Part shown: piece after piece, positions 52,668 through 61,700 of the stretch | Numbering within the stretch: the stretch's first letter is position 1 | How the letters are laid out: each line of letters starts with the position of its first letter | Assembly: GCF_014207955.1 (NCBI RefSeq) | Contig: NZ_JACHLK010000017.1 | Span: 1-64,000, forward strand | Direction of reading: 5' to 3' | Source of the DNA: Acidovorax soli | GTDB lineage: Bacteria; Pseudomonadota; Gammaproteobacteria; Burkholderiales; Burkholderiaceae_C | DNA: 64,000 nucleotides | The notes under the pieces: generated by a model | Database searches by the model: none | Seen by the model: the letters and a program-made list of their open reading frames with translations, nothing else | Told to the model about the DNA's origin: nothing | Translations under genes and position numbers: made by a program

Positions 52668-55058
52668 ATGATGACGCGCCCCTTCACGCGGCCCGCCCCC
52701 CTGGCCATGGCCCTGGCCCTGGCATTTCCGGCCGCACCGGCACTGGCCCAGGCCGGCGCCCCGGCACGCAGCGATGCAGCCGTGCAGCAGCAACAGGTGT
52801 TCAACCTGGCGGCCCAGCCACTGGGCCAGGCACTCAGCGCCTGGGCCCTGCAGACGCGCATGCAGCTCATCGTGCAGCCGGGCCTGGTGGCCGGCAAGAC
52901 CGCGCCGGCCGTGGCGGGCAGCCTGACGCCACGCCAGGCGCTGGAGCGGCTGCTCGCGGGCAGCGGGCTCGAATCGAGCTTCGACGGCCAATCGGCCGTG
53001 GTGCATGCCGCCCACGGCAACCACTCCGGCGGGCCGCTGCCGGCCGTCACGGTGCGTGCCGAAGCCGAGGCCGATGGCAGCAGCGCCGCCGGCTACCGCG
53101 CACGGCGCGCCAGCACCGCCGGCTTTGCGGCGCAGGACACGCTGGACACACCGTTCTCGGTCACCGTGCTGTCCTCGGAGCTGTTCACCAACCAGAAGAT
53201 CGACAACATCAGTGGCCTGGACCGCCTGGATGCGAGCATCACCTCGTCGGGCGCCAGCCCGGCCTGGTATGGCTCGCCCATGATCCGCGGGCTGGGGCTC
53301 GATAACTGGAGCAACTTCCGCTACAACGGGATGATCTTCATCAACCAGCAGGTGACCGGGCTGGAGAACAAGGAGCGCGTGGAAGTGCTCAAGGGCCTGT
53401 CGGCGCTGCAAGGCGGCTTTGCCGCGCCCGGCGGGTTGATCAACTACGTCACCAAGCGGCCCGCGGCCACGCCGGTGAACGATGTGCACCTGTCGGCCAA
53501 CCAGTACGGCCAGGCCAAGGTGCATGCCGACCTGAGCCGCCGCACCGACGACGGGCGCCTGGGCCTGCGCGTGAACGCGGCGCTGGAGGGCGAGCGCTCC
53601 TACGTGCGCGAGGTCACGGGCCATCGCCGCTTCCTCTCGGCTGCGGTGGACTGGCGCCTCACACCCGACACGCTGGTGCAGCTCGACCTGGAGCACGAGA
53701 CGCACGACCAGACGCTGCAGCCCGTGCTGCGCCCCAACGTGAACCGCGGCCTGCCCACGAACATCGACCCGCGCCGCTTTCTGGGCCAGCCCTGGGCCAG
53801 CTTTCCGACCGAGTCGACGGTCGCCAGCGCCAAGGTGGAGCACTGGCTGAACGAGCGCTGGTCGCTGGTGGGCGACCTGCACTGGATGGAACTGAACCGC
53901 GACCAGGACGCGCTGGCGCTGGGCAACATCCAGCCCAATGGCGATGCCACGCTCACGCAGAACGTGTTTGCCAACCAGCGCCGCCAGCCCACCACGCTGC
54001 GCGCCATGGTGCAGGGAAAATTCCACACCGGCAGCGTGGGCCACGAGCTGGCGCTGGGCGTGCAGTCGTACCGCTTCAAGCGGCATGAGAGCGCGGGCGC
54101 AAGCCGCGTGCTGGGCACCACCAGCCTGTACAACCCCGTGGCGTTTGCCGACCCGGGCCTGACCGTGGGCCCCGCGCGCCTGACCACCGAGGCCCAGGAG
54201 CGCAGCCTGTTCGGGCAGGACATTCTCTCGCTGGGCGATGCCTGGAAGCTGCACCTGGGCGGCCGCTACGCCACCCGCCAGCAGACCGACTACAGCAGCG
54301 CCACGGGGGTGCAAAGCGGCACGCCCTACGACAAGAGCGTGTTCACCCCCCACATTGCCCTGGTGCACAAGCCGCGCCCCAACCTGTCGGTCTATGCCGG
54401 CTACGTGGAAGGGCTGGAACAGGGCGGCACCGCCCCGCTGGGCACGGCCAACGCCAACCAGCAACTCAAGCCGCGCGTGAGCAAGCAGATCGAACTGGGC
54501 GTCAAGGCCGACCTGTCGGCCGACCTGAGCGCCAGCGCGGCGCTGTTCCAGATCCACCGCACGGCCGAGTACACCAACACCGGCAACACCTACGTGCAGG
54601 ACGGGCTGCAGCGCAACCTGGGGCTGGAGTTCTCGCTGACCGGCCGGGTGTCGAAAGAATGGACGCTGGTGGCCAGCGCCATGCTGCTGGACGCCGAACT
54701 CCAGCGCACCGGCGACCGCAGCACCGAGGGCAAGCAGCCCATGAACACGCCCAAGCAACGCTTCACCGCGGTGGCCGAGTACGCCCCTGCGCAACTGCCG
54801 GGCTGGACCTTTGCGGGCAATTGGTCGTACTCGGGCAAGCGCCAGACCAACGACGCCAACACCGGAGAGGTCGCCCCGGCCTACAACACCTTCGGCCTGG
54901 GCACCCGCTACGCCACCCGCATCGCCGGCACGCCCGCCACGTTTCGCCTGAACATCGACAACCTGTTCAACAAGCGCTACTGGGACATCGCGCAGGCCTT
55001 CTCGCTGCTGCCGGGCGCGCCGCGCACGGTGAGTGCGGGGGTGAGCCTGCAGTTTTGA
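52668..55058 (+). CDS. TonB-dependent siderophore receptor with STN signalling domain
   Basis: This 796-residue outer-membrane receptor has a signal peptide (~1-28), an STN domain (~40-115, FNLAAQPLGQALSAWALQT) that signals to FecR, a plug (~140-265, with RVEVLKGLSALQGGFAAPGGLINYVTKRP) and a 22-strand barrel ending in Phe (VSAGVSLQF). It imports a ferric siderophore. The first of two adjacent ATG codons is taken. An unusual run of A at 52586-52594 precedes the gene; an ECF-type promoter there is possible but unproven. Confidence 0.94.
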   Translation: MMTRPFTRPAPLAMALALAFPAAPALAQAGAPARSDAAVQQQQVFNLAAQPLGQALSAWALQTRMQLIVQPGLVAGKTAPAVAGSLTPRQALERLLAGSGLESSFDGQSAVVHAAHGNHSGGPLPAVTVRAEAEADGSSAAGYRARRASTAGFAAQDTLDTPFSVTVLSSELFTNQKIDNISGLDRLDASITSSGASPAWYGSPMIRGLGLDNWSNFRYNGMIFINQQVTGLENKERVEVLKGLSALQGGFAAPGGLINYVTKRPAATPVNDVHLSANQYGQAKVHADLSRRTDDGRLGLRVNAALEGERSYVREVTGHRRFLSAAVDWRLTPDTLVQLDLEHETHDQTLQPVLRPNVNRGLPTNIDPRRFLGQPWASFPTESTVASAKVEHWLNERWSLVGDLHWMELNRDQDALALGNIQPNGDATLTQNVFANQRRQPTTLRAMVQGKFHTGSVGHELALGVQSYRFKRHESAGASRVLGTTSLYNPVAFADPGLTVGPARLTTEAQERSLFGQDILSLGDAWKLHLGGRYATRQQTDYSSATGVQSGTPYDKSVFTPHIALVHKPRPNLSVYAGYVEGLEQGGTAPLGTANANQQLKPRVSKQIELGVKADLSADLSASAALFQIHRTAEYTNTGNTYVQDGLQRNLGLEFSLTGRVSKEWTLVASAMLLDAELQRTGDRSTEGKQPMNTPKQRFTAVAEYAPAQLPGWTFAGNWSYSGKRQTNDANTGEVAPAYNTFGLGTRYATRIAGTPATFRLNIDNLFNKRYWDIAQAFSLLPGAPRTVSAGVSLQF

Positions 55059-55198
55059 GGGGTGGTGTGCACGGGCATGCTGGCGCGCAGCGCTCTGCAT
55101 CGAACAGGCACCTGGAAGAGCATCTGTGGGCCAACCGCTCCGTCCTCGACAGCTTGCCGGCCCGAGCGAGCGAGCTGGCGGCATGTGCCCCGGTGGCC

Positions 55199-56524
55199 TC
55201 AGTGCCGCGGCGGCCGGGCCAGCCCCAGGTGCTCGCGCAGCGTGCTGCCGGTGTACTCGGTGCGGAACAGCCCGCGGCGCTGCAGAAGGGGCACCACGCC
55301 GTCGACAAAATCCTGCAGCCCGTCGGGCAGCACATCGGGCATCAGGTTGAAGCCATCGGCCGCGCCGCTCGCAAACCAGTGCGCCAGATCGTCCGCGATC
55401 TGCTCGGGCGTGCCTACCACGACGCGGTGCCCGCCCCCACCCGCCAGACGCCGCACCAGCTCACGCACGGTGAGCTTGTCGCGCCGGCCGGCCGACAGCG
55501 TGGCGTGGAAGAAGGTGTGGTTGCCGTTGCCACCCGCGGGCAGCTCGATGTGGTCGGGCAGGGGCTGGTCGGCGTGCAGCCGGTCGGGCGCAATGCCCAG
55601 GATGCCGGCCAGCCGCGTCACGTTGTACTCCCAGGGGATCAGGTCCACCAGTTCGTCGCGCCGGCGCACGGCCTCGGCCTCGGTGGCGCCGACGATGGTG
55701 GTCAGGCCGGGCAACACCTTGAGCGAGCCCGCCGGCCGGCCCGCGGCGCGCACGGCGGCGCGCAACTTGTTCGCATAGGCCAGTGATTCCTCCAGCGTGG
55801 TCGATGCGGTGAACACCGCCTCGGCATGCTCGGCCGCCAGTTGCAGGCCATCGGCCGAGCCGCCGGCCTGCACCAGCACCGGGTGGCCCTGGGCGCTGCG
55901 CGGCAGGGTCAGCGCACCGTGCACGGCGAAGTGGCTGCCCTGGTGCAGGATGGGGTGCACCTTGGCGGCATCCACGAACTGGCCGGTGGCCTTGTCGGCC
56001 ACCAGGGCATCGTCCTCCCAGCTGTTCCACAGGCGCTTGACCACGGTGGCGAACTCGCCCGCGCGCGCATAGCGCTGCTGGTGGTCGGGCACCTCCTGGC
56101 GGCCGAAGTTGCGCGCCGAGGCCAGGTCGGCCGTGGTCACCATGTTCCAGCCGGCGCGCCCTGCGCTCACATGGTCCACCGAGGCAAAGCGCCGCGCGAT
56201 GTTGTAGGGCTCGTTGTAGCTGGTGGAGGCCGTGGCGATCAGCCCGATGCGCGAGGTCGCCGCTGCCATGCTGGCCAGCAGGATGGTGGGCTCGATGGCG
56301 GTGATGGGCCGCAGGTGGATCTGGTCGGCGATGGCCGCGTTGTCGGCCAGGAACACCGCATCGAACTTGGCGGCCTCGGCGATCTGCGCCACGCGGGTGT
56401 AGTGGTGCACATCGATGAAGGCACCGGGGTCGCTGCCCGGCAGGCGCCAGGCCGAGGGCACAAAGCCCGAGTGCAGGATGTTGACGTTCAGGTGCAGCTG
56501 GCGCGGCGGGGTGGCGGTGGTCAT
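55199..56524 (-). CDS. FMN-dependent monooxygenase, NtaA/SnaA/DszA family
   Basis: This 441-residue luciferase-fold monooxygenase has the family opening LHLNVNILHSGFVPSAWR, FDAVFLADN, ARRFASVDHVSAGRAGWNMVTT and VLVQAGGSADGLQLAAEHAEAVF. Members oxidise sulfur- or nitrogen-containing compounds with reduced FMN. The neighbours include MetNIQ-like transport genes, so an organosulfur substrate is the best guess. The start at 56524 follows the signature. It lies 30 bp downstream of the DUF3088 gene. Confidence 0.88.
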   Translation of the reverse strand: MTTATPPRQLHLNVNILHSGFVPSAWRLPGSDPGAFIDVHHYTRVAQIAEAAKFDAVFLADNAAIADQIHLRPITAIEPTILLASMAAATSRIGLIATASTSYNEPYNIARRFASVDHVSAGRAGWNMVTTADLASARNFGRQEVPDHQQRYARAGEFATVVKRLWNSWEDDALVADKATGQFVDAAKVHPILHQGSHFAVHGALTLPRSAQGHPVLVQAGGSADGLQLAAEHAEAVFTASTTLEESLAYANKLRAAVRAAGRPAGSLKVLPGLTTIVGATEAEAVRRRDELVDLIPWEYNVTRLAGILGIAPDRLHADQPLPDHIELPAGGNGNHTFFHATLSAGRRDKLTVRELVRRLAGGGGHRVVVGTPEQIADDLAHWFASGAADGFNLMPDVLPDGLQDFVDGVVPLLQRRGLFRTEYTGSTLREHLGLARPPRH

Positions 56525-56554
56525 GGCGCGTTTGGCAGGCGGTGGCAAGGTTCT

Positions 56555-56899
56555 TCAATGGACCTTGGGATAGCCGTGGCGCTCGGCCAGCAGTTCGAGG
56601 ATGCGCTTGGCATCGTTCACAAAGCGCACCGCGCCGATCGCCTTGGCATCGGCTGGCACGGGGTGCCCGTTGCCCAGGATCAGCGCGGGCAGGCTCTGGT
56701 GGTCGGCATCGAGCGCGGCAATGACCACAGGGCGCGGCCGCGGGTACGGCAGGCGCTCGATGTCCAGGCGCGCGGCCAGCTCGGGGTTGCCAGCCAGCAG
56801 GCCCTCGATGCCGATGCAGTGCGGGCACACGAAGCGCTCGCCGGGATGGCGCGCATCCTCGAAGCCAGGTTGCAGGAGCAAAAGTCGGTCGCGGCTCAT
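56555..56899 (-). CDS. DUF3088-like protein with CPHC motif
   Basis: This 114-residue protein has LLLLQPGFEDARHPGERFVCPHCIGIEGLLA and LPYPRPRPVVIAALDADHQSLPALIL, which fit DUF3088 as I know it. Cys25-Pro-His-Cys28 is the thioredoxin/DsbA-type redox motif, so a cytoplasmic redox role is possible. It is the first gene before the NtaA/SnaA-type monooxygenase and probably co-transcribed. Confidence 0.82.
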   Translation of the reverse strand: MSRDRLLLLQPGFEDARHPGERFVCPHCIGIEGLLAGNPELAARLDIERLPYPRPRPVVIAALDADHQSLPALILGNGHPVPADAKAIGAVRFVNDAKRILELLAERHGYPKVH

Positions 56900-57239
56900 G
56901 GCGTGTTCTCTTTCTTTCAATCAGGGTGAATGCAGCAGGCAAGGCTGCGCCGCGCCGCCACAGTGGTGGCAGCGATGGAGTTGCATGGAATGGGATATGC
57001 GATGCGCAGGGCGCCGCGAGCCACCAATATAGCCAGGCGCCCGGTCAAAATGGCATGGAATATGTCATATGGATATTCCCGAAAATCTCATATGCATATG
57101 AACAAACCAAGGGACGTGCAGCACTCGCCGTGCACTGCGCAACCGGAGCAGCTACCATCCCCAAAGGCCCGCGGCGCCTTCATTGCATGCCGCTGACCGC
57201 CTTGTTGATTGATGATTTTCTGATCGGGGACATTCACAC
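56900..57239. promoter_or_regulatory. AT-rich divergent promoter region with palindromes
   Basis: No gene is seen in this gap between the DUF3088/monooxygenase pair and the aldo-keto reductase. GGAATAT (57057-57063) and ATATTCC (57073-57079) form a perfect dyad with CATATG between. CATATGCATATG at 57089-57100 is a 12-bp palindrome. A related TGGAATGGGATATGC lies near 56987. These are likely sites for a shared regulator, not encoded nearby. Confidence 0.55.
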
Positions 57240-58280
57240 ATGAGCTATACCGCATCGCCCTCCCGCTATGAAGGCGCGGCCTACCGCCGCGTGGGCCGCA
57301 GCGGCCTGGTGCTGCCGGCCCTGTCGCTGGGCCTGTGGCACAACTTCGGCGACAGCACGCCCATCGACACGCAGCGCCAGTTGCTGCGCACCGCGTTCGA
57401 CCACGGCATCAACCACTTCGACCTGGCCAACAACTACGGCCCGCCCTATGGCAGCGCCGAGACCAACTTCGGCCGCCTGCTGCGGGAGGATTTCCGGGCC
57501 TACCGCGACGAGCTCATCATCTCGTCCAAGGCCGGCTGGGACATGTGGCCCGGCCCCTATGGCAAGGGCGGTGGCTCGCGCAAGTACGTGCTGGCCAGCC
57601 TGGACCAGAGCCTGCAGCGCCTGGGCCTGGACTATGTGGACATCTTCTACTCCCACCGCTACGACCCCGACACCCCTCTGGAGGAAACCGCCGCCGCGCT
57701 GGCCCAGGCCGTGCAGCAGGGCAAGGCGCTGTACATCGGCATCTCCTCGTACTCGGCACGCAAGAGCCGCGAGATCGCCGCCCTGCTCCAGGAGTGGAAG
57801 GTGCCGCTGCTGATCCACCAGCCGGCCTACAACCTGTTCAACCGCTGGATCGAGAAAGACCTGCTCGACGCCACCGAGGAGATCGGCGCCGGCGTCATCG
57901 CCTTCACCCCGCTGGCCCAGGGCCTGCTGACCGACAAGTACCTGGCCGGCACGCCGGCCGATGCACGCGTGAACCGACCCGGTGGCGGCTCGCTGCGCGC
58001 CGAGCACCTGTCGGACGCCAACATCCAGCGCGCCCGCGCGCTCAACGAGATCGCCCAGCGCCGCGGCCAGAGCCTGGCCCAGCTCGCGCTGGCCTGGACG
58101 CTGCGCGACCCCCGCGTCACCTCGGCCCTGATCGGCGCCAGCCGCCCCGAGCAGATCGTGCACAACGTCGCAGCGCTGCAGAACCTGGCGTTCACGGCCG
58201 AGGAGCTGGCCGAGATCGACCGCCACGCGGTCGAAGGCGGCATCAACCTGTGGGAAAAGCCCTCGACCGAGTACGCCTGA
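57240..58280 (+). CDS. Aldo-keto reductase, YghZ/GpR-like
   Basis: This 346-residue TIM-barrel reductase has the catalytic tetrad visible as Asp60 and Tyr65 (FDLANNYGPPYG), Lys in SSKAGWDMWPGPYG and His in FYSHRYD. The GWDMWPGPYG stretch marks the YghZ (L-glyceraldehyde-3-phosphate reductase) subgroup. It reduces aldehydes with NADPH. It is divergent from the monooxygenase pair and followed by a MetQ-like gene. Confidence 0.9.
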   Translation: MSYTASPSRYEGAAYRRVGRSGLVLPALSLGLWHNFGDSTPIDTQRQLLRTAFDHGINHFDLANNYGPPYGSAETNFGRLLREDFRAYRDELIISSKAGWDMWPGPYGKGGGSRKYVLASLDQSLQRLGLDYVDIFYSHRYDPDTPLEETAAALAQAVQQGKALYIGISSYSARKSREIAALLQEWKVPLLIHQPAYNLFNRWIEKDLLDATEEIGAGVIAFTPLAQGLLTDKYLAGTPADARVNRPGGGSLRAEHLSDANIQRARALNEIAQRRGQSLAQLALAWTLRDPRVTSALIGASRPEQIVHNVAALQNLAFTAEELAEIDRHAVEGGINLWEKPSTEYA

Positions 58281-58327
58281 GCGGCCACCGGGCCAAGCCT
58301 GCGGGGCCCCCTTTGTACCCGCAGCAC

Positions 58328-58354
58328 ATAAGAAAGCGCACAAAGCTTCGTTGG
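58328..58354 (+). promoter_or_regulatory. Shared spaced motif, copy 1
   Basis: ATAAG-N3-GCGC-N6-CTTCGTTGG occurs here, 77 bp before the MetQ-like start at 58432. The same motif with identical spacing occurs at 62753-62779 before another metQ gene. All 18 fixed bases match. It is probably an activator site or promoter shared by these genes. Confidence 0.7.
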
Positions 58355-58431
58355 CCCGCGCGGCAGCGCTCCGTAGATTCAGGCGTTCGCAACCCTGCGT
58401 TCCACACGCCCCATCTTCGGAGTTCTTTGCC

Positions 58432-59268
58432 ATGCCTTTCGCCCTTGGCGCGCCCCGTGCGCGCACCTTTCTTCGCCTGAGCACCCTGGCCGCCTCGCTG
58501 CTGCTCACCGGCCTGGCCAGTGGGGCCCATGCCGCCGACCTGAGCATCGGCTTCATGCCCGGCCCCTACCGCGATGCCTTCACCAAAGGCATCGAGCCGC
58601 TGCTCAAGAAACAGGGCTACCGCATCAAGTACGTGGAGTTCAGCCAGGGCGTGCAGCCCAACGATGCGGTGGAGCGCGGCCAGATCGACGCCAACATCTT
58701 CCAGCACTCGCTGTACCTGAACGCCACCAACAAGCAGCAGGGCTTTGACCTGGTGCCCGTGGTCCATGTGCCCACGCCGCCCATGGGCCTGTACTCGCAG
58801 CGCCACAAGACGCTGGACGCCGTGCCCGACGGTGCCACCGTGACCCTGCCCGCCGACCCGGTGAACGCCGCGCGTGCGCTCAACATCCTGGCCGCCATCG
58901 GCTGGATCGAACTCAAGCCCGACGTGAACCCGATCACCGTGTCCGAACGCGACATCGCCAGCAACCGCAAGAAGCTGCGCCTGGTGCCGCTCGATGCCGC
59001 CCAGGCCCCACGCTCGCTGGCCGACGCCGACCTGGCCGCCGTGCAGGGCAACTTCGCCGTGGCCTCGGGCCTGAAGCTGACCGACGCGCTCAAGCAGGAG
59101 AACATGACCCTGCCCTACGTGAACGTGGTCGCCGTCAAGCGCGGCAACGAGAACGCCCAATTCGCCAAGGACATTGCCCAGGCCTACCAGTCGGCCGAGT
59201 TCCAGCAGGCCTTCAAGGCCAACCCGGCATGGGCGGGTTACCGGCTGCCGGACTACTTCGCGAAGTAA
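58432..59268 (+). CDS. MetQ/NlpA-family binding protein 1
   Basis: This 278-residue periplasmic protein of the MetQ group has a signal peptide ending GAHA, then FMPGPYRDAFTKGIEPLLKKQGY, QIDANIFQHSLYL and LRLVPLDAAQAPRSL. It has no lipobox Cys, unlike E. coli MetQ. GGAG precedes the ATG at 58432. It likely binds methionine or a related organosulfur compound and depends on the MetNI pair encoded at 61038-62571. Confidence 0.9.
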   Translation: MPFALGAPRARTFLRLSTLAASLLLTGLASGAHAADLSIGFMPGPYRDAFTKGIEPLLKKQGYRIKYVEFSQGVQPNDAVERGQIDANIFQHSLYLNATNKQQGFDLVPVVHVPTPPMGLYSQRHKTLDAVPDGATVTLPADPVNAARALNILAAIGWIELKPDVNPITVSERDIASNRKKLRLVPLDAAQAPRSLADADLAAVQGNFAVASGLKLTDALKQENMTLPYVNVVAVKRGNENAQFAKDIAQAYQSAEFQQAFKANPAWAGYRLPDYFAK

Positions 59269-59288
59269 TGGATGGCCGCCCAGACCCC

Positions 59289-59621
59289 TCATCGGGCGGA
59301 GCGCCGCTCTCTGGCGTCCCCCATGCAGGCTGCAAAGTGCCAGGCGGCAATGTTGCGGTTGGACCGCCGGGCCTTCTGCTCGTAGATGATTTCCACCATC
59401 GGCAAGAGGTCTGGCTGTGCGGCCAGCAGCCGTTTCATCTGCTGTTCAGTGACTCCGGCGTCGGCTTTCCGGGCCACGTCCATCACCAGGTCCCGATAGC
59501 CCTCGCAGGCCTGCCGTTCCTCCTTCGTCACCGCGCAGGCAGGGAGGGCGACAAGGGCCCAGGCCAGTGCACACCCGACCAGAAGGTTCACGCGCCCGCG
59601 GCCGTCAGTCTTCGGCAGCAT
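59289..59621 (-). CDS. Hypothetical lipoprotein
   Basis: This 110-residue protein has a hydrophobic N-terminal segment ending in a lipobox-like LPAC (Cys29) and a helical mature part with three more Cys. The ATG at 59621 overlaps the previous gene by 17 bp; a GTG at 59591 is an alternative that would shorten the n-region. It is the last gene of the metNIQ-cupin operon. The family is unknown. Confidence 0.65.
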   Translation of the reverse strand: MLPKTDGRGRVNLLVGCALAWALVALPACAVTKEERQACEGYRDLVMDVARKADAGVTEQQMKRLLAAQPDLLPMVEIIYEQKARRSNRNIAAWHFAACMGDARERRSAR

Positions 59622-60162
59622 AGCCTGTCAGTTCCAGCAGGGTCGCGACGAAGTTATCGTGGGAGGGAAGCGCCTCGCGCTGCCCGGCCGTTGCGCGCGC
59701 CAGCACGGGCTGGCGGGCCACCGCTGCGGGCGATACCAGCAGGTCGAGCCCGGGCGCCTCGCCCGCGTCCAGCCTGAACGGCAGGCCGGCCGGCAATGCC
59801 AGCCACTCCCCCGCCTCGCAGAGCACGGCGGCATGGCCTGGCCCGGCCTCCAGCTGGACCAGCAGGCTGCCCTGCACCACCCAGAGCACGAGCACACCTC
59901 CGCCCGGCGCCTCGTGGCGACCCCAGCCACGCCAGCGGGCCTGCCAGTTGCTCACCTGTTTCGGCAAGAGGACGCGCTCGACGGAATCGGCCGCACGGTG
60001 GGCCTGCCATCCCGCGGGTGCGTCCGCAGGCAAGGGCAGATCGCCGCCCTCCTGGCGGCCGAAATCCGCGCCCACGGCGCGCAGGTGCCGCTGGATCAGG
60101 TGGTCGCAGACCAGGGTAGTCCCCCAGGTGCCATGCGCATCGAACGCAACCAGGGCGCCCAT
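59605..60162 (-). CDS. Acireductone dioxygenase-like cupin lacking metal ligands
   Basis: This 185-residue protein aligns by eye with acireductone dioxygenase (MtnD). It has an N-terminal DHLIQRHLRAVGADFGR helix and a cupin core with AVLCEAGEWLALPAG, close to the MtnD AVLCEAGDLISVPAG. The MtnD metal site (HxHxxxE plus a later His) is absent: the matching positions read HEAPGGG and PFRLDAG. So it cannot use the known Fe/Ni chemistry and may bind or sense a methionine-salvage metabolite. It lies 14 bp after the metQ-like gene in the methionine transporter operon. Family placement is moderately sure. Confidence 0.6.
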   Translation of the reverse strand: MGALVAFDAHGTWGTTLVCDHLIQRHLRAVGADFGRQEGGDLPLPADAPAGWQAHRAADSVERVLLPKQVSNWQARWRGWGRHEAPGGGVLVLWVVQGSLLVQLEAGPGHAAVLCEAGEWLALPAGLPFRLDAGEAPGLDLLVSPAAVARQPVLARATAGQREALPSHDNFVATLLELTGYAAED

Positions 60163-60176
60163 CGCGTACCCGCCCC

Positions 60177-61001
60177 TTACTGCAGGAAGGCCGGCTTGGC
60201 GTAGCCGCGGAACTTGCTGTCCACCACGGCCTGGAAGTCCTTGGAGCGGTAGACCTCGACCAGGTCCTTGGCCCAGGGGGCGTCCTTGTCGGTGCGCTTG
60301 ACGGCCACGACGTTGAGGTAGTGGTCGGGCGTCTTCTCCAGCGCCACAGCCTCGGTCAGTTTGAGGCCCGAGGAGATCGCGAAGTTGCCATTGATGATGG
60401 CGTACTCGGTATCGCCGAGCGAGCGTGGTAACTGCGCCGCTTCGAGCGGGATGAACTTGAACTTGCGCGGGTTCTGCTCGATGTCCTTCTCGGACGCACG
60501 GATCGGATCGATGCCGGCCTTGAGCGTGATGAGCTTGTTCTGCTCCAGCAGCACCAGCGCACGCGCCAGGTTGCTCGGGTCATTGGGCAGGGTGAAGCGG
60601 TCGCCGTCCCTGGCCTCGGCCAGGGTCTTGCGCTGGGTGGAGTAGACGCCCAGCGGCGCGATGGGGCCCTGCACCAGCTCGACGAGGTCGAGCTTCTGGT
60701 CCGCCGCGAACTTCTTCAGGTAGACCAGGTGCTGGAAGAAGTTGGCATCGAGCGAGCCCTGGGCCAGTGCGAGGTTGGGCTGCACATAGTCGTTGAACTC
60801 GACCAGCTTGACCTTGTAGCCCTTCTTCTCCAGCAGGGGCACGATGCCCTGCTTGAGCTGGTCGATGTTGGAGCCGGCGGTGCCGCCGATGGTGAGTTCT
60901 TTCTTCGCAGCCTGGGCGCTGGCTGCCAAGGGCAGCATGCCGGCGGACAGGGCCAGCAGCGACAGGGAAAGGACGGAACGGCGAAGCAATGCGTTGTTCA
61001 T
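60177..61001 (-). CDS. metQ: MetQ/NlpA-family binding protein 2
   Basis: This 274-residue periplasmic protein has a signal peptide ending ASAQA, then LTIGGTAGSNIDQLKQGIVPLLEKKGYKVKLVEFNDYVQPN, SLDANFFQHLVYL and FKFIPLEAAQLPRSLGD. It has no lipobox. It is third in the operon metN-metI-metQ-cupin-lipoprotein and is the natural partner of the transporter. Methionine is the likeliest ligand. Confidence 0.92.
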   Translation of the reverse strand: MNNALLRRSVLSLSLLALSAGMLPLAASAQAAKKELTIGGTAGSNIDQLKQGIVPLLEKKGYKVKLVEFNDYVQPNLALAQGSLDANFFQHLVYLKKFAADQKLDLVELVQGPIAPLGVYSTQRKTLAEARDGDRFTLPNDPSNLARALVLLEQNKLITLKAGIDPIRASEKDIEQNPRKFKFIPLEAAQLPRSLGDTEYAIINGNFAISSGLKLTEAVALEKTPDHYLNVVAVKRTDKDAPWAKDLVEVYRSKDFQAVVDSKFRGYAKPAFLQ

Positions 61002-61037
61002 GGAAGTGATTCGGAAAAAAGGGAAGAAAGGGTTCAG

Positions 61038-61700
61038 TCAGCGCTTGTCCAGCCGGCGTGCCGTGGCCGTGCCGATGAACTGGATGGTCTGCACCAGCAC
61101 CACGAGCAGGGCCACGGTGAGCACCATCACGTCGGTCTGGAAGCGGTAGTAGCCATAGCGGATGGCCAGGTCGCCGATGCCGCCGCCGCCCACCACGCCA
61201 GCGATGGCCGAGTAGGACAGAAAGCTCACCGCCAGCACCGTGAAGGCCAGCACCAGGCCCGAGCGGGCCTCGACGACGAGCACGCGCCAGATGATCTGCA
61301 GCTCGCTCGCACCCATGGCGTGGGCCGCCTCGATCACGCCGCGCGGCACCTCGCGCAGGCACTGGTCCACCAGGCGCGCCAGGTAGGGAATGGCCGCCAC
61401 CGACAGCGGTACCGCAGCCGCCAGCGGCCCGATGGACGTGCCCGCGATGACCCGCGTGAACGGCACCAGCGCCACCAGCAAAATGATGAAGGGGAAGGAG
61501 CGCACCGTGTTCACGATCCAGTTGAGCACCAGGTGCACCGGCCGGTTGGCCAGCGACTGGCCCGGGCTGAGCAGGAACAGCAGAATGCCCAGCGGCCCGC
61601 CGATCAACAGCGCGGCACTGAGGCCGATGGCCAGCATCAGAAAGGTCTGGCCCACGGCCACGCCCAGCTCGGGCAGGATGGCGAGGATGTTCTCAGGCAT
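61038..61700 (-). CDS. metI: Methionine-type ABC permease MetI
   Basis: This 220-residue inner-membrane permease has five or six membrane segments, the RSFPFIILLVALVPFTR region and EAAHAMGASELQIIWRVLVVEARSG as the coupling loop, all typical of MetI. Its ATG lies 8 bp inside the end of metN, so translation is coupled. Confidence 0.94.
   Translation of the reverse strand: MPENILAILPELGVAVGQTFLMLAIGLSAALLIGGPLGILLFLLSPGQSLANRPVHLVLNWIVNTVRSFPFIILLVALVPFTRVIAGTSIGPLAAAVPLSVAAIPYLARLVDQCLREVPRGVIEAAHAMGASELQIIWRVLVVEARSGLVLAFTVLAVSFLSYSAIAGVVGGGGIGDLAIRYGYYRFQTDVMVLTVALLVVLVQTIQFIGTATARRLDKR

Noticed and set aside
52608..55184. 858-residue minus-strand frame opposite the TonB receptor
   Set aside because: Shadow frame without domains; the receptor on the plus strand is unambiguous.
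59605..60162. HutD-type assignment of the small cupin
   Set aside because: HutD signature segments are not visible; the AVLCEAG...PAG core fits acireductone dioxygenase-like cupins better.
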